Shown here: positions 43,276-64,000 of the stretch, piece by piece | Position numbering within the stretch: position 1 is the first letter of the stretch | How the letters are laid out: every line of letters starts with the position of its first letter | NCBI GenBank assembly: GCA_965153355.1 | Contig: OZ231126.1 | Span: 48,050,001-48,114,000 of the forward strand | From: Flaccisagitta enflata | Lineage: Eukaryota > Chaetognatha > Sagittoidea > Aphragmophora | DNA: 64,000 bases | Reading direction: 5' to 3' | Notes under the pieces: model-generated | Database searches by the model: none | What the model was told of the DNA's origin: nothing | What the model saw: only the letters and a program-made list of their open reading frames with translations | Translations under genes and position numbers: made by a program

Positions 43276-45562
43276 TTACTGGTCGATGTCAAATGATTTC
43301 CACACTTTTCCTTCTCTGTCAATAGCAACTGCTCCAGGTTGACGATACAAAACGGTGACCCTGATAAACAGTAGTTGTTATTTATCGTGCACTAATTTAT
43401 GAATAGGTGTGTGTATTATAAGAATATCATTTTGTCTACTGACCGTTCAATACCTCACTATGTACGTCGTTGTTTTTTTGAAACGAAGGAAAAGAGAAGC
43501 TTTTCCTCTGTTTCCGGTAATTGTTGGCTTGTGCAGGATTTTATCTGCAGCTAATCCAGTAAAATTGGTGGATGAGCTGTTTGCTGACACCCGAAACGGT
43601 AGGAAAAAAAAACTGGACTGCCAAATTTTCAGGGGAAGAGGGCTTCCCTGCTCAGAGAGAAAACCACAGTGCTCCAAAACTTGAAAGTAGCTGGCGCGAG
43701 TGTGTTTATCATCTTCCAATGAATATCCAATACTCTCACCAATGGATCCAACTGGCAAGGAAGGTACCCTTTAAATAGAATATAAAAGGGAAGTTATGTA
43801 AAAGAAATAAAGAAAAAACAATGTTAATGAAATATAATTTTATACATACTTACTTGACATTAAGTCCAGTTGTAAGAAAAGCTTGCTTGAGATCATGTGG
43901 TTCAAGCTTGAGCAAACATTCCGTAAATGAACCAGTGATGTTCAAATTCTTATGAAAAAAAACATAAGCTTCCGTCCAAGGGTCTTTGGTTGAAATGTCC
44001 AAATTGGCCTCCAAATGACCCTATAATGTGGATAATTATATAGGTTTGTTTACTGACTGTAATAAAAAAGCATTACAATACATATGAATCTGTGCACTGA
44101 CTGACCGATTCAACTGAGAAGGTCTTTACGGTCGAACGAAGGAATTGAAATTGTAAAGAACCACTTGAACCGTTCAACTTCTGATGTATTTGGAGGAGAC
44201 ATTGTGGTTCAAGCAAACATGCCAGGATGTGCAAGGTTGCTGATTTCACCACCAATTTTGGTATACAGCCAGCGACTGCTGTGCAAAACAACCTCTCGTC
44301 TTCAATGATTTGTATTTTGATACCAATATCAACGTTGCTGTTACAAATTCAGAGAAAAAAACCCAATTATAATAAGGAACTGTTAAAAATTATTCATGTA
44401 CTATTCTGTTATCTAACTGTAATTTAAAAAAAAGAGAGATACCTGGGAATGAGCGAGGGGAAGGAATTCAAAGCACAATGCAATGAAATGAACTTGTTGT
44501 GAACTTTTTTGGCAAGAAGGGACTGTGCAATCTCCCCTTGGGTGTTGTTTGGTTTCACAGTGCCATCAGTTTTGTAGCATGTAGAAATATCTTTTGACAA
44601 ATCTTGAAAGTCATCCAAATATCCTTCGAACTCACGAAGGAAGCTAAAATGGTTAAATGAATAAAAATGATAAAACAATAAAATGATAAAATGATAAAAT
44701 GAAAAAATGATAAAATGATAGAATGAAGCAAAACAAGACCTTTCTTTGGCTGCTTTTGAGAATTTGAGATAGTTGAGTTTCTGAATGAAAGGATAGTATG
44801 TTTCTGTCCTTTCAACTGATGCTTCTCCAATATTGACACTGCATGAGGAGATCACACTTTGAGCGAGTACGTTGTTAGCTGTAATGAGATAATAATGGAT
44901 AAGTAATGAAATAGAAGAGAAAAGCAGTGTTTCTACTAAAAACTCAAATTTCTAACTACCTGTGACGTAATGGGTTTGTTCAATTGGATTGCCATTCGAT
45001 AGTTGTGCGTAAAACTCCAGTTCTGTGCAAGATCATGAAATATTGTAGGGATTTTATTGTAAGTTGGGAAAAGAACTATTTGATGATAACTAATTATTTA
45101 CGTATTTAACTGTACCTAGGAATATACGACGACAGTCGACAAAAGCATTTTCATCGCGAAAATAGAAAGACATGGTTTTGGTCTCTCTCATGACGTCATC
45201 TCTTTGCAATGGTTTCAAACTAAGATATTTCAGGAGTGTATATAGTTCATAACTTAAGATGTATCTTTTTTTTTAATTTTGATATTTTTTGGTCATGGTT
45301 AACAAAAATGTGTATTATAAGAATATCATTTTGTCTACTGACTGTTTAATACTTTACTATTGTTTGTCAAAGTTCAAATATTGTTCAATTGTGTTTTATT
45401 ATTTGGTATTTATGGGGGTATAGAACTATATACATGCCTGAGATATTTAGAGTATTGTATTCCAGAAGATATGAGTAGCTCATTGTCACTGAGAAGCGAA
45501 GTTACACCAATATCAACGGTGTTTTTTGGGGGGTGAAAGGTGGGTGGGGTTGCGTTGTCCAT
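43276..45562 (-). CDS. Major capsid protein (double-jelly-roll, Polinton/adintovirus hexon-like), about 9 exons
   Basis: Exons: 45562-45434, 45264-45116, 45022-44960, 44878-44740, 44643-44443, 44337 to about 44110, 44020-43854, 43768-43466, 43360-43276; about 485 codons. The N-terminal jelly-roll start is typical of Polinton capsids: a bulky strand (FVDCRRIFLE), a segment with NNVLAQSVISSCSVNIG, then the ETYYPFIQKLNYL block that corresponds to the 'YPYRAYIETLL' block of known Polinton MCPs. The last exon (VTVLYRQPGAVAIDREGKVW) is the C-terminal strand region and matches block 1. The junction between exons 1 and 2 is not phase-compatible by the sites I can see, so the first exon may be misassigned or damaged. 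Introns are 60-190 bp. Confidence 0.75.
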
Positions 45563-45586
45563 TGTTTTTTTTAATTGCTCTGTATT

Positions 45587-45883
45587 TTAAATGAAGCTGT
45601 CTTTGTCAATAGATGGTCGGGTTTTGATAGCTTTTTTTACAATTGCTTTTTTAGTTGCTTTTACTGTCGTTGGTTTTGGTTTTGGTTTTGGTTTTGGTTT
45701 TTGTTTCGATTTTGTTTCTGATGGTTTGTTTTCTATTTTCCTTTTTTTTGTTGTCTGAGTATCTGAAGCTTCTAAACTTCGTTTTCTTTTTCCACTGTTG
45801 TTGTTTTGTTTACTGCTGTCAACTTCGAAGGTGTAATGAATGTCACGTGTATGTGTTGAAAACGTTGGTGTGTACCAAGACAT
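45587..45883 (-). CDS. Small Lys-rich basic protein, block 2
   Basis: 98 residues: an N-terminal non-basic part (MSWYTPTFSTHTRDIHYTFE), then KRKRSLEAS, KKRKIENKPSETKSKQ (a nuclear-localisation-like stretch), KPKPKPKPKP and a lysine-rich tail (VKATKKAIVKKAIKTR) ending DKDSFI. It starts just 24 bases upstream of the capsid ATG. The block 1 homologue (3288-3551) has the same tail motif. Composition suggests a DNA-binding core protein, but nothing beyond composition and position supports that. Confidence 0.55.
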   Translation of the reverse strand: MSWYTPTFSTHTRDIHYTFEVDSSKQNNNSGKRKRSLEASDTQTTKKRKIENKPSETKSKQKPKPKPKPKPTTVKATKKAIVKKAIKTRPSIDKDSFI

Positions 45884-46108
45884 CTGCTAAGGCAATAATA
45901 CAAAATAAAAACATCAATAAATGGGTTTAAACAATAGAAAAACATGATTCTATCGGGTGGGAGAACGGCGGAAAAGGGGTAAGGGGGAGGGGTGTGCAGG
46001 GTTTAACAAAAAAAAAGAAATCACAATTTAATAAGGTGGCAGAGGGGGGAGGGGTGAGGGGAAGGGGTCTGTAGGGTTTGGGATTCAAAAATAAGAAAAA
46101 AAAGTTTT

Positions 46109-47692
46109 TTATTGGTTCGTAGAGGTTGGCCTGATATTCAGTCCGATTCTTATGTGACATTTTGGAGCAAACAGGACAGGCTTCATTTCTTCATCAACAA
46201 TGTGAAACTGAATGCGTGTAAGTAATCTGGTATTAAGCCTGTGATAGCAAAGGTTGTCATCTTGCTTGCAAATGAATTGATTACTTATTGATGCGTCATC
46301 AATCGGAGTGGAGTAAATGATGTTACAGGTTTCAAAAGGTGTGTTTTTCAGCCAAAAGTTACAAGTGGGCGAAAGAATGATGTTACTGAGCAAATGAAAC
46401 ATTTTTGGTGATGGACGTACAGGGAAAAATGTAGTTTGTCCTTCATTGGTAATCGTGTTTGTCAGGTTGTTTTGGGGTGATAGTAAGGCTTGGTTACTGT
46501 AAATGGGTCCAATTGTTAATGATGAGTCTGAACCCAAAACATGAGATAGTTTGGGAGGAAAAATGATTTTGATTGAACTTCCGTTATCAATCAGATACAA
46601 CGAAGTTTCAAAGTCAACTTTCAATTTTCCCGTTGTTTCATTGAGTGACATTGTGAGCAGATGGTCGTTGATTGGTGGGTTTCTGTTCCTTTTGTCTATT
46701 TTCTTCGTAAGCAATTGCAGTGTATCATGGAGTTTCATTGCTTGGAAGATAAGGGCTTTGTTTGCTGCAATAAGACCATTCAGAGAATCTATGGTGCCTG
46801 TTGTAAGTGGACTGTTTTGGTTGTTTGGATCACTGTGTTTTATTACATTCAAAAGTGTCAAATAATTCTCATAGTCTGTTTCTATTGCTTGTTTGGGACC
46901 ATCCTGTTGGTTGCTGACTTCGTCCAGGTCTTTACCATAGAAGAGAGCTAAATCAATGACATGGTCGTGTCTTCCTCTAGTTGCTGGACGTTCGTTATGT
47001 GGTCTCAATGCCTTAGATTTTAGTAATAGGCTTTCTTCCTTTCTAAGGGTGTAGTTGTCGCAGTCTTTGCTGTATGTGATGTGATCATCCAATTGATAGC
47101 CTGTCTTCCCTAGTTTTTTGTTCAGGAATTCATACAGGACATTTCTCGTGAAAATGCTGATATTTATGTAGCGGTTAAGAAGTTTGATATCATCTCTTGT
47201 CAAAAAATGGGTGTCTTCTGGAGAAAAGACGTTGTCGTCGAGTACAATCTGCAACATTGATCTTAGTACGAAATGGATGTACGGTATCAATGTTTCACGG
47301 TTCAAGAATGTAAGTAACGTGTCTGACTCCGAGGTTATGAGATCTTTCAAAGGTAAACGATGGAATTGTTTATTCAGCTTGTTTTCAGTGTAGAAGGCTG
47401 AATAGAATCGGTTGCCTCCTGCGAGCGCAGATGGAATGTTGACCTGTACTTTGATTTCTTCATCTTTAGTCACAGTTAACGGTAAGTTGGTTAGTGATAA
47501 GTGTGAGATAGCAATTTCTGCATTTGTTGATTTCATGTAAAGTAAGGGAGACAGATCAATCGTTCTATCAAGTACTAGTTCAAATGAACCGGCTGAGCTG
47601 ATGTTTGGATTTGACAAGTTGTTTTCATTATCAGAGTTAGATAAAAACAGTTGATATGATTCAGTTTCCATTGAAAGATGTGAAAAAGCCAT
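46109..47692 (-). CDS. Penton-like minor capsid protein, block 2 (intact)
   Basis: 527 residues, single exon. The N-terminus has the pattern of Polinton/adintovirus minor capsid proteins: YQLFLSNSDNENN, an extended strand SFELVLDRTIDLSP, then AEIAISHLSLTNLPL, corresponding to the 'P-IDL-G-WEVALxEI-YP' region. Later blocks (LNRYINISIFTRNVL, IKIIFPPKLSHVLGS, RIQFHIVDEEMKPVL, HIRIGLNIRP) all have counterparts in block 1. The C-terminal strand ends in RPTSTNQ. It lies 8 bases downstream of the integrase stop and has no intron, unlike most neighbours and unlike its own block 1 homologue, which ends in a separate short exon. Confidence 0.75.
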   Translation of the reverse strand: MAFSHLSMETESYQLFLSNSDNENNLSNPNISSAGSFELVLDRTIDLSPLLYMKSTNAEIAISHLSLTNLPLTVTKDEEIKVQVNIPSALAGGNRFYSAFYTENKLNKQFHRLPLKDLITSESDTLLTFLNRETLIPYIHFVLRSMLQIVLDDNVFSPEDTHFLTRDDIKLLNRYINISIFTRNVLYEFLNKKLGKTGYQLDDHITYSKDCDNYTLRKEESLLLKSKALRPHNERPATRGRHDHVIDLALFYGKDLDEVSNQQDGPKQAIETDYENYLTLLNVIKHSDPNNQNSPLTTGTIDSLNGLIAANKALIFQAMKLHDTLQLLTKKIDKRNRNPPINDHLLTMSLNETTGKLKVDFETSLYLIDNGSSIKIIFPPKLSHVLGSDSSLTIGPIYSNQALLSPQNNLTNTITNEGQTTFFPVRPSPKMFHLLSNIILSPTCNFWLKNTPFETCNIIYSTPIDDASISNQFICKQDDNLCYHRLNTRLLTRIQFHIVDEEMKPVLFAPKCHIRIGLNIRPTSTNQ

Positions 47693-47700
47693 GATAGTCT

Positions 47701-49614
47701 TTAAAACATAAGATGTTTGTTAGCTGGTTCATGAAAGATTTTTGCAAACACGAGGATGTTTTTTCCGAATATTTTTCGATAGAGTTGAAGGGTTTCCTTT
47801 GTTACTTTCTCAATCTGATCCGCTCTTTTGATAGTGTAATAAAGAGTTGATTTATTGGAAAGTTTCTTTCTTGATCTCAAGGATTCTTGGGTGTCGTAAA
47901 CAAAATCTTGAACTATAATTTTGTCACTGGGGTTAATTTCTCTCTCAAACTTCATTCGTTGTAATTGTTTGTGGTAGGGCGTGACACGTTTCAAGTCAGT
48001 GTAATAGTACTTTCTCGATTGGGTGGGGTCAGATGAAATGATGTACGAATATGGTAGCATTGTCTTGTCGACCTTGACAATTGTGGCGACATCTTGATGA
48101 AACTGTGGATCAAATGAAGAAGCTGCTTTCTGAAATGTCGTTTTTCGTTTTCTCAGCAAAACTTTTTCTCCTTCATGAAAAATGAGTTTAGGACGTATCG
48201 AAAATATGTTGCGGAGTTGTCTTTGTTTGTTTTCATGTTGACTTAGTTGATCTCTAGCTACTTTTGCACTAGCTTCTGAGTCAAAATGTGTTTGGAAAGG
48301 GGTGAATTTTGTTTGTTTTCCCAAAGAGGAGTGTTTTCGATTATTGAAGATTGAAGCAACCAGATGCAACAAGCTTGAATGTCGCAAATGCAAAAAATGG
48401 TGTGCGAGTTTAAAGAAAATGACCTTTAAACTCCTGATTGTTCTCTCGATTACTAGTGATGCAGTCAGTGTACAAAACAGTGTTTGTTACTAATGAATTA
48501 TTACAAATATTTTGATCAGTTGTAAAAAAAAAATAGCGGGCTGAAGATTCTTAATTGTCAAGTTAAAAAATTTGATACTCATTAAATATGTTACCACTGT
48601 TTTGTCTACTGACTTGACACTTTTGGGAAGAGTCCAGTTTTGACAAACCAAAATTTAATTCCAAGATCTTCAGAGAGATGTTTTTTGAACGATTTCTTGA
48701 ATTCAGAGCTGAAAATATAAAAAAATATAATAAATGGTTAGTTTATATTTTGAACTATTTTGTTTACAGACTGTTTGGTTTTGCTTAATTCTATTTGTTG
48801 GAGGGTTGGTCGGTATGTTATTCGGTACGTCTGTACGTCAGTAATTAGTTGATTGACGATCATGTTGCAGAATATTGGTTCATTTGGTCTTGTTCTCCTT
48901 ACCCTCTATCGCTCAAGAATTTAAGGTAACGATCTTGTCCTGTCGCTCCAAAAAATGGCATAGCATCTTTGAATGCTTTGAGACATTCAGCTGAACTTGG
49001 GCGTGACAAGGGAGTGAGGTGCACTAAACGAGAGAACAAATCTTGAAAGACTACGATGGAGATTTTTTCACCGCTTAAACGTTGCAATGATCGTGGAAGA
49101 AATAAAATATCGGCTAAGAGAATATTTTTAGGTGCGTAACATTTGAATGAACGTTGCTGAATAGTCCTCGCTCTATTATAAAACAGGGGTGTATATAATT
49201 GACTGTTTTTTGGTTATATTTTTTTACTTGTTTGGTATTATCAAATATGCTGAATGATAAAAAAATTTTTTGTTCTTCTCATAAATTTTTTTTATATCTG
49301 AACTTTTTTATTCGTCTTTTCTACTTTTTACTGGGGGGGGGAGATACTGGAGGGGGGGGGAGTCAATTTTATACATCCCTGTTTCGAAGCGTTCTTTGAT
49401 GAAATGATCTAGAAATTTCTTCAATTGAGTTTTTATAGTTCAATATCTCAGCTTTAGAGACCGCGTACAGTTCTGAGTCTTTTTTTGCTTTCTCATAGAT
49501 GTTATTTACATTGTCCTCAAGGAACAGGGGGTTGTTGATTGATTTATATTTCCTGTACAGATCTTCAATGACGTGGTTCCTGTTGTCGTCACCTTCAAAA
49601 ACGATCCGATTCAT
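47701..49614 (-). CDS. Polinton-type DDE integrase, four exons, block 2
   Basis: Exons 49614-49375, 49156-48903, 48708-48614 and 48452-47701 (about 446 codons). The N-terminal exon holds the Polinton integrase N-domain (NNIYEKAKKDSELYAVSKAE). Catalytic residues: first Asp in LLADILFLP, second Asp in FLSDRG at the end of exon 2, Glu in IERTIRSLK at the start of exon 4. VVFQDLFSRLVHLTPLS is the conserved central strand. The C-terminal exon has NNRKHSSLG and a chromodomain-like tail (KETLQLYRKIFGKNI). Splice sites: AGG|GTAAGG at 48903, TTTTCAG at 48709, CACTAG before 48452. The first intron has TIR ends (see the MITE entry). All three acidic residues are present, so the enzyme could be active if spliced. 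Confidence 0.88.
49184..49381. mobile_element. TIR element lying in the first integrase intron
   Basis: Outer ends CAGGGGTGTATATAATTGAC (left) and GTCAATTTTATACATCCCTG (right) are inverted repeats with two mismatches. The GT donor of the intron (minus strand, 49374-49373) lies inside the right TIR, while the acceptor (49157-49158) lies about 25 bp outside the left TIR. The ends match the hAT-like MITE at 39283-39566, and G-runs next to the right TIR (49333-49360) resemble the C-run beside the 30344 copy. Confidence 0.7.
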
Positions 49615-49674
49615 TCTTAGGAAAAGAGAAACAGTGAAAATATGGAATTAAGGCATAATTCTGCCTACATACGA

Positions 49675-51231
<1,557 letters not shown>

Positions 51232-51492
51232 AGTAACTGTTTAAAAGATAACGAAAAGTGTAAGCAAGCTGAATACTCATGTCTTATTTGTTTTGTTGAC
51301 GTGATTGACTGGTTCCATGATTTTCAATATTATAGATATTAAACGACACTTTTTTATATGAGTTTTGATAATGAGAAGACATTGATTTTTTAATGAAAGG
51401 AACAACATTTGCAATCAAACACATGAAAACACATGAAACACATCAAATACATGAAAATGGGAAAAAAACATGGTTTCGGTAAAATAGTTACG

Positions 51493-55525
<4,033 letters not shown>

Positions 55526-55529
55526 CTGT

Positions 55530-55740
<211 letters not shown>

Positions 55741-55819
55741 ATGTTTAACAGTGCTACAAAAAAAAAGGCAGGATGAAGGAGGGAAGGGGGGGGGGGGTAG
55801 GAGGGCACAACTTTATAAG

Positions 55820-55829
55820 NNNNNNNNNN
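55820..55829. other. Assembly gap (10 N)
   Basis: Ten unresolved bases of unknown true length, between two (GA)n tracts. The minus-strand exon-like piece 55945-55850 (after CTTAAATCAG) runs into it, so 5' sequence of the large gene may be missing here. Confidence 0.98.
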
Positions 55830-55957
55830 GGCAAATTGGTTTTCGGCTATCGAAACCTTCCGCATTGATGGAATTATTTTCAATCGCGCGCAAAGACGTC
55901 AACAGAAAAGTCGGCAAAATTACGAAGGATGGAAAAAGAAGAACTGATTTAAGTGGA

Positions 55958-58141
<2,184 letters not shown>

Positions 58142-58657
58142 TACTATCTAGGCGGAAAAAATCTTTCGGTACGTTTACATGCATATCTCAGGTTAAAATC
58201 AACCAATTATCAAAAAATTGGTGACAAAAATAAAGCCCTTCAAGTTTTTTAGAGATTGACGCAAACCGCATCCTTCTAGCTCTATGCATTCAAAAGCTAT
58301 TCAACTTTGATTGAAATACTTCAGTTTCACTTATGCCATTGCGTCACCTGCTTGAAAATTTGAAGGGCTTTATTTAAGTCACTGATTTTTCTATGATTTG
58401 ATGATTCTTTTGAATGCTGTGAGTCCAAATGTAACAAAAGAATAGACAAAAAAATTCCTGAGAAAGATCTGGAAAGCCTTCACTCCTGAGTATCTCGAAC
58501 AGCTCTAAATATCGCTTCCGAATTAAATGGCTGCTCTGATTCAGTCAAAGTGAGCTCACACTAATTATTGATGGATTTGTAATTGATTTGTATTCATTTT
58601 TACGCCAATAACTATGTTTTTGTTACGAGACGAAAGATTTTTTCCGCCTAGATAGTA
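58142..58657. mobile_element. TIR/foldback MITE
   Basis: The left end TACTATCTAGGCGGAAAAAA and the right end TTTTTTCCGCCTAGATAGTA are perfect inverted repeats over about 27 bp. Internal pieces (AATAAAGCCCTTCAAG / TTGAAGGGCTTTATT) are also inverted. No coding capacity. Confidence 0.85.
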
Positions 58658-60144
<1,487 letters not shown>

Positions 60145-60148
60145 TTAC

Positions 60149-62087
<1,939 letters not shown>

Positions 62088-62227
62088 CTGCATGAGATAC
62101 AGATATGCAGATGCCAGGCCGCTCAACTCTAATATTAGCCTCCACCCATGCAGGTTGTAACACCCATTTGCCAGTTGAAAAAGCATCAATGGTGTCTTGA
62201 CTGACTGTTCATTGCAAAAAAAGTGCA

Positions 62228-62736
62228 TATTTGTCTCATACCAGGGTGCTCAAACACAATTTGTGTCAGGGGTGTAACCCAAATTTTCAGCCTCGATTCA
62301 ATGATGGCAATTTTGGCCTTTTTTGGGTAAAAAAGCCACATAGTGAAGCAGATAAGGCAAGTCAATGATCATTTTTACTAATTTTGGGGTGAGGAATCCG
62401 AATCTGTCGTGAAAAATCAACTAAGATCATTAGTTTGTTCAAAATAATCATTTTTGGGGCCCCGATCGAGCATTTTTTGCCCTTTTTCGGTAAAAAAAAC
62501 ACTTAGCGAAGCAAAAGTGGCAAGTGAATGAACATTTTTACTAATTTGGGGGTGAGGAATCCAAATTTGTCGTGAAAAATTGACTAAGATCATTACTTTG
62601 TTCACAATTGTTATTTTGGGAGCCCCGATCGAGCATTTTTTGCCTTTTTACGGTAAAAAAAACACTTAATGAGATAGCAATTGCGGTTCCATATTCTATC
62701 TTCGTAATTTGACGGCTGGGGAATCAATTATGAAGT
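62228..62736. other. Unique-looking spacer with an internal duplication, no gene seen
   Basis: A roughly 175-bp segment is repeated in tandem with divergence: GCCCCGATCGAGCATTTTTT occurs at about 62458 and again at about 62622, and GAGGAATCC...AATC(T/A)... TCGTGAAAAAT occurs at about 62390 and 62555. No coding features. Confidence 0.65.
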
Positions 62737-62955
62737 AAACAAGGCCGGATACATGGCTACCCCAGTCGCGTGCAGGTGGGCAGAGGCTGTATTGGAGGTC
62801 ACTTGATCATTTGGGCAGGAGCAGTGAGGCCATAGACCGCAAAAACCCCAAAAAAGTAAAGTGTGACGGACCGACGAGAGGATAAATGGATGGACGGAAC
62901 GACGGACGAACCAGCAAGACAGGGTGTAGAGTCGCGTAGCACGTGACTAAAAATG
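62737..62955 (+). repeat. Dispersed repeat family A, well preserved
   Basis: AACAAGGCCGGATACATGGC, CCCAGTCGCGTGCAGGTGGG, GGGCAGGAGCAGTGAGGCC, AAAAAAGTAAAGTGTGACGG, GTAGAGTCGCGTAGCACGTG and the GACTAAAAAT end. One of the most complete copies in the window and suitable as the family reference. Confidence 0.8.
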
Positions 62956-63034
62956 GTCTAAGATGAATATCTTGATCATTCACTACCTCGTTCATTGCCC
63001 CGATTGAGCATTTTTGACTTTAGTTTGGTAAAAA

Positions 63035-63500
63035 ACAGGTTGCCCAAGGGCGATATGTGATCAGCGATACCCGTTTCCCTGCTTTGCATGATTGTCAAAT
63101 GTGAATAGGAGTGAGGGGAAGCAGGGCAGCAGACAAGTCCATCCGTCTGAGACTGTCCTGAGACGGCTCATTTGAAGCCTGTGAGGGTAGATTGGTAGCC
63201 TGAAATGGCTGGTTTCAGGCCTGGGATAGCAGATTCATTGCCTGAGGGCTGAATTGATGTCTGAGAAACCAGAGAGGGCTGATTTCAGTTCTGAAAGGGT
63301 AGCTGGCAGACTTAGGAAGGAAAATTTCAGGCTTGAGAGGGTAGATTTCAGGCCTGAGTAGGCTGATTTCAGGCCCGCAAGGGAGGGGGCCTGAGAGGAC
63401 AGAGTTTAGGTCTGAAAGGGGGACAAACGAACAAACAGACGGAATGATAGTAAAAGTCTCCCTGTGTTCTACAGGATTTTGTCCCTTTCGGGAACTCTGC
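63035..63500. mobile_element. TIR element with internal minisatellite (family B, copy 5)
   Basis: GGGCGATATGTGATCAGCGA module at 63045, GCAGGGCAGC at about 63120, an interior of GAGGGCTGATTTCAGGCCTG units (63170-63410) and the right end CTCCCTGTGTTCTACAGGAT...CCCTTTCGGG. The left TIR is degraded. Confidence 0.7.
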
Positions 63501-63875
63501 TGAAACAGTTATTTATTGATGCAATTGTCGCATTCTATGGGCAATTTCATCAAGTTTGGGCAGGAAATCCCTATCATCAGTCAAAAAAGGCTCAAGATCA
63601 ATATCTCGATTGAAACGATGACGAGTGGAAGCATTTACTATATAGATATAAGTAACTTTAGAATGTTTTGTTTTTTTCTAAGTTGATTATGAAAAAAAAT
63701 CATTTTTTTTTTCAAGTCTTTTGTAAGATACATTTGGTTTCACATACACCAGTCACAATCTTAACCGGTAACCACTTATCAATCCACCCACACACCATCA
63801 TTTCCTGTGCAGGCGACACAAAAATGACCTAGATGTAATTGCAATGAAAGACTTGAAATACAATTATCTTATGAA

Positions 63876-64000
63876 CAAGGCCATACCGTGACACAAGTCG
63901 CGTGCAGGTGGGCAGGGGCAGTGAAAAAATAGACCAACTGAGCTGTTAGGCAGGAGCAGTAACTCCAAAACCGCTCGAAGGCGCCAAAAAAGCAAAGTGT
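63876..64000 (+). repeat. Dispersed repeat family A, cut by the window edge
   Basis: GAACAAGGCCATACCGTGAC, CAAGTCGCGTGCAGGTGGGC and AGGCAGGAGCAGTAACTCCA, then AAAAAGCAAAGTGT at the edge. Confidence 0.75.

Overview
The window is nuclear DNA of an animal. The evidence is spliced genes with GT..AG introns, an astacin-type metalloprotease with the metazoan domain order, two non-LTR retrotransposons, many TIR/MITE families and very long (GA)n, (GT)n, (CAA)n and (TTC)n microsatellites. I cannot name the species. Two assembly gaps (10 N each) lie at 55820-55829 and 59295-59304.

The main content is two copies of one gene block, both on the minus strand and in the same order: about 1-14.2 kb (copy 1) and 41.9-55.5 kb (copy 2). 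From 5' to 3' the block holds a large multi-exon gene of unknown function, a gene with conserved ends and a low-complexity middle, a retroviral-type DDE integrase, a penton-like minor capsid protein, a small Lys-rich protein, a double-jelly-roll-like major capsid protein, an adenain-like cysteine protease and a membrane-anchored protein. Integrase, protease, major capsid and penton together identify a Polinton/Maverick (adintovirus-like) element. What is unusual is the introns: MCP about 9 exons, integrase 4, membrane protein 3, large gene at least 7. I see no protein-primed DNA polymerase B and no packaging ATPase in either block. Copy 2 is largely open. Copy 1 is decayed, with frameshifts, in-frame stops and a TA-flanked MITE inside the penton gene. 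Several copy-2 introns share a sequence block, one integrase intron has TIR-element ends, and many introns of the large genes begin or end in microsatellites.

Between the blocks (14.3-41.9 kb) lie a plus-strand LINE (about 18.9-23.3 kb; ORF1, SGNH-like domain, endonuclease remnant, RT, zinc knuckle), a 3'-truncated minus-strand LINE (27.2-29.7 kb), foldback and MITE elements, a dispersed repeat ending in GACTAAAAAT, and TIR elements whose interiors are 20-21 bp minisatellites (31.9-38.6 kb). Right of block 2, four exons of an astacin protease (60.1-62.1 kb, minus strand) are separated by (CT)n introns; the exon after the HEXXH motif was not found. The remainder, to 64 kb, is repeat DNA.

Within the block, the capsid proteins and protease would build and mature a particle and the integrase would insert DNA into the chromosome. 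The missing polymerase and ATPase mean the block is incomplete, depends on another element, or has been kept by the host for particle formation. The sequence alone does not decide this.
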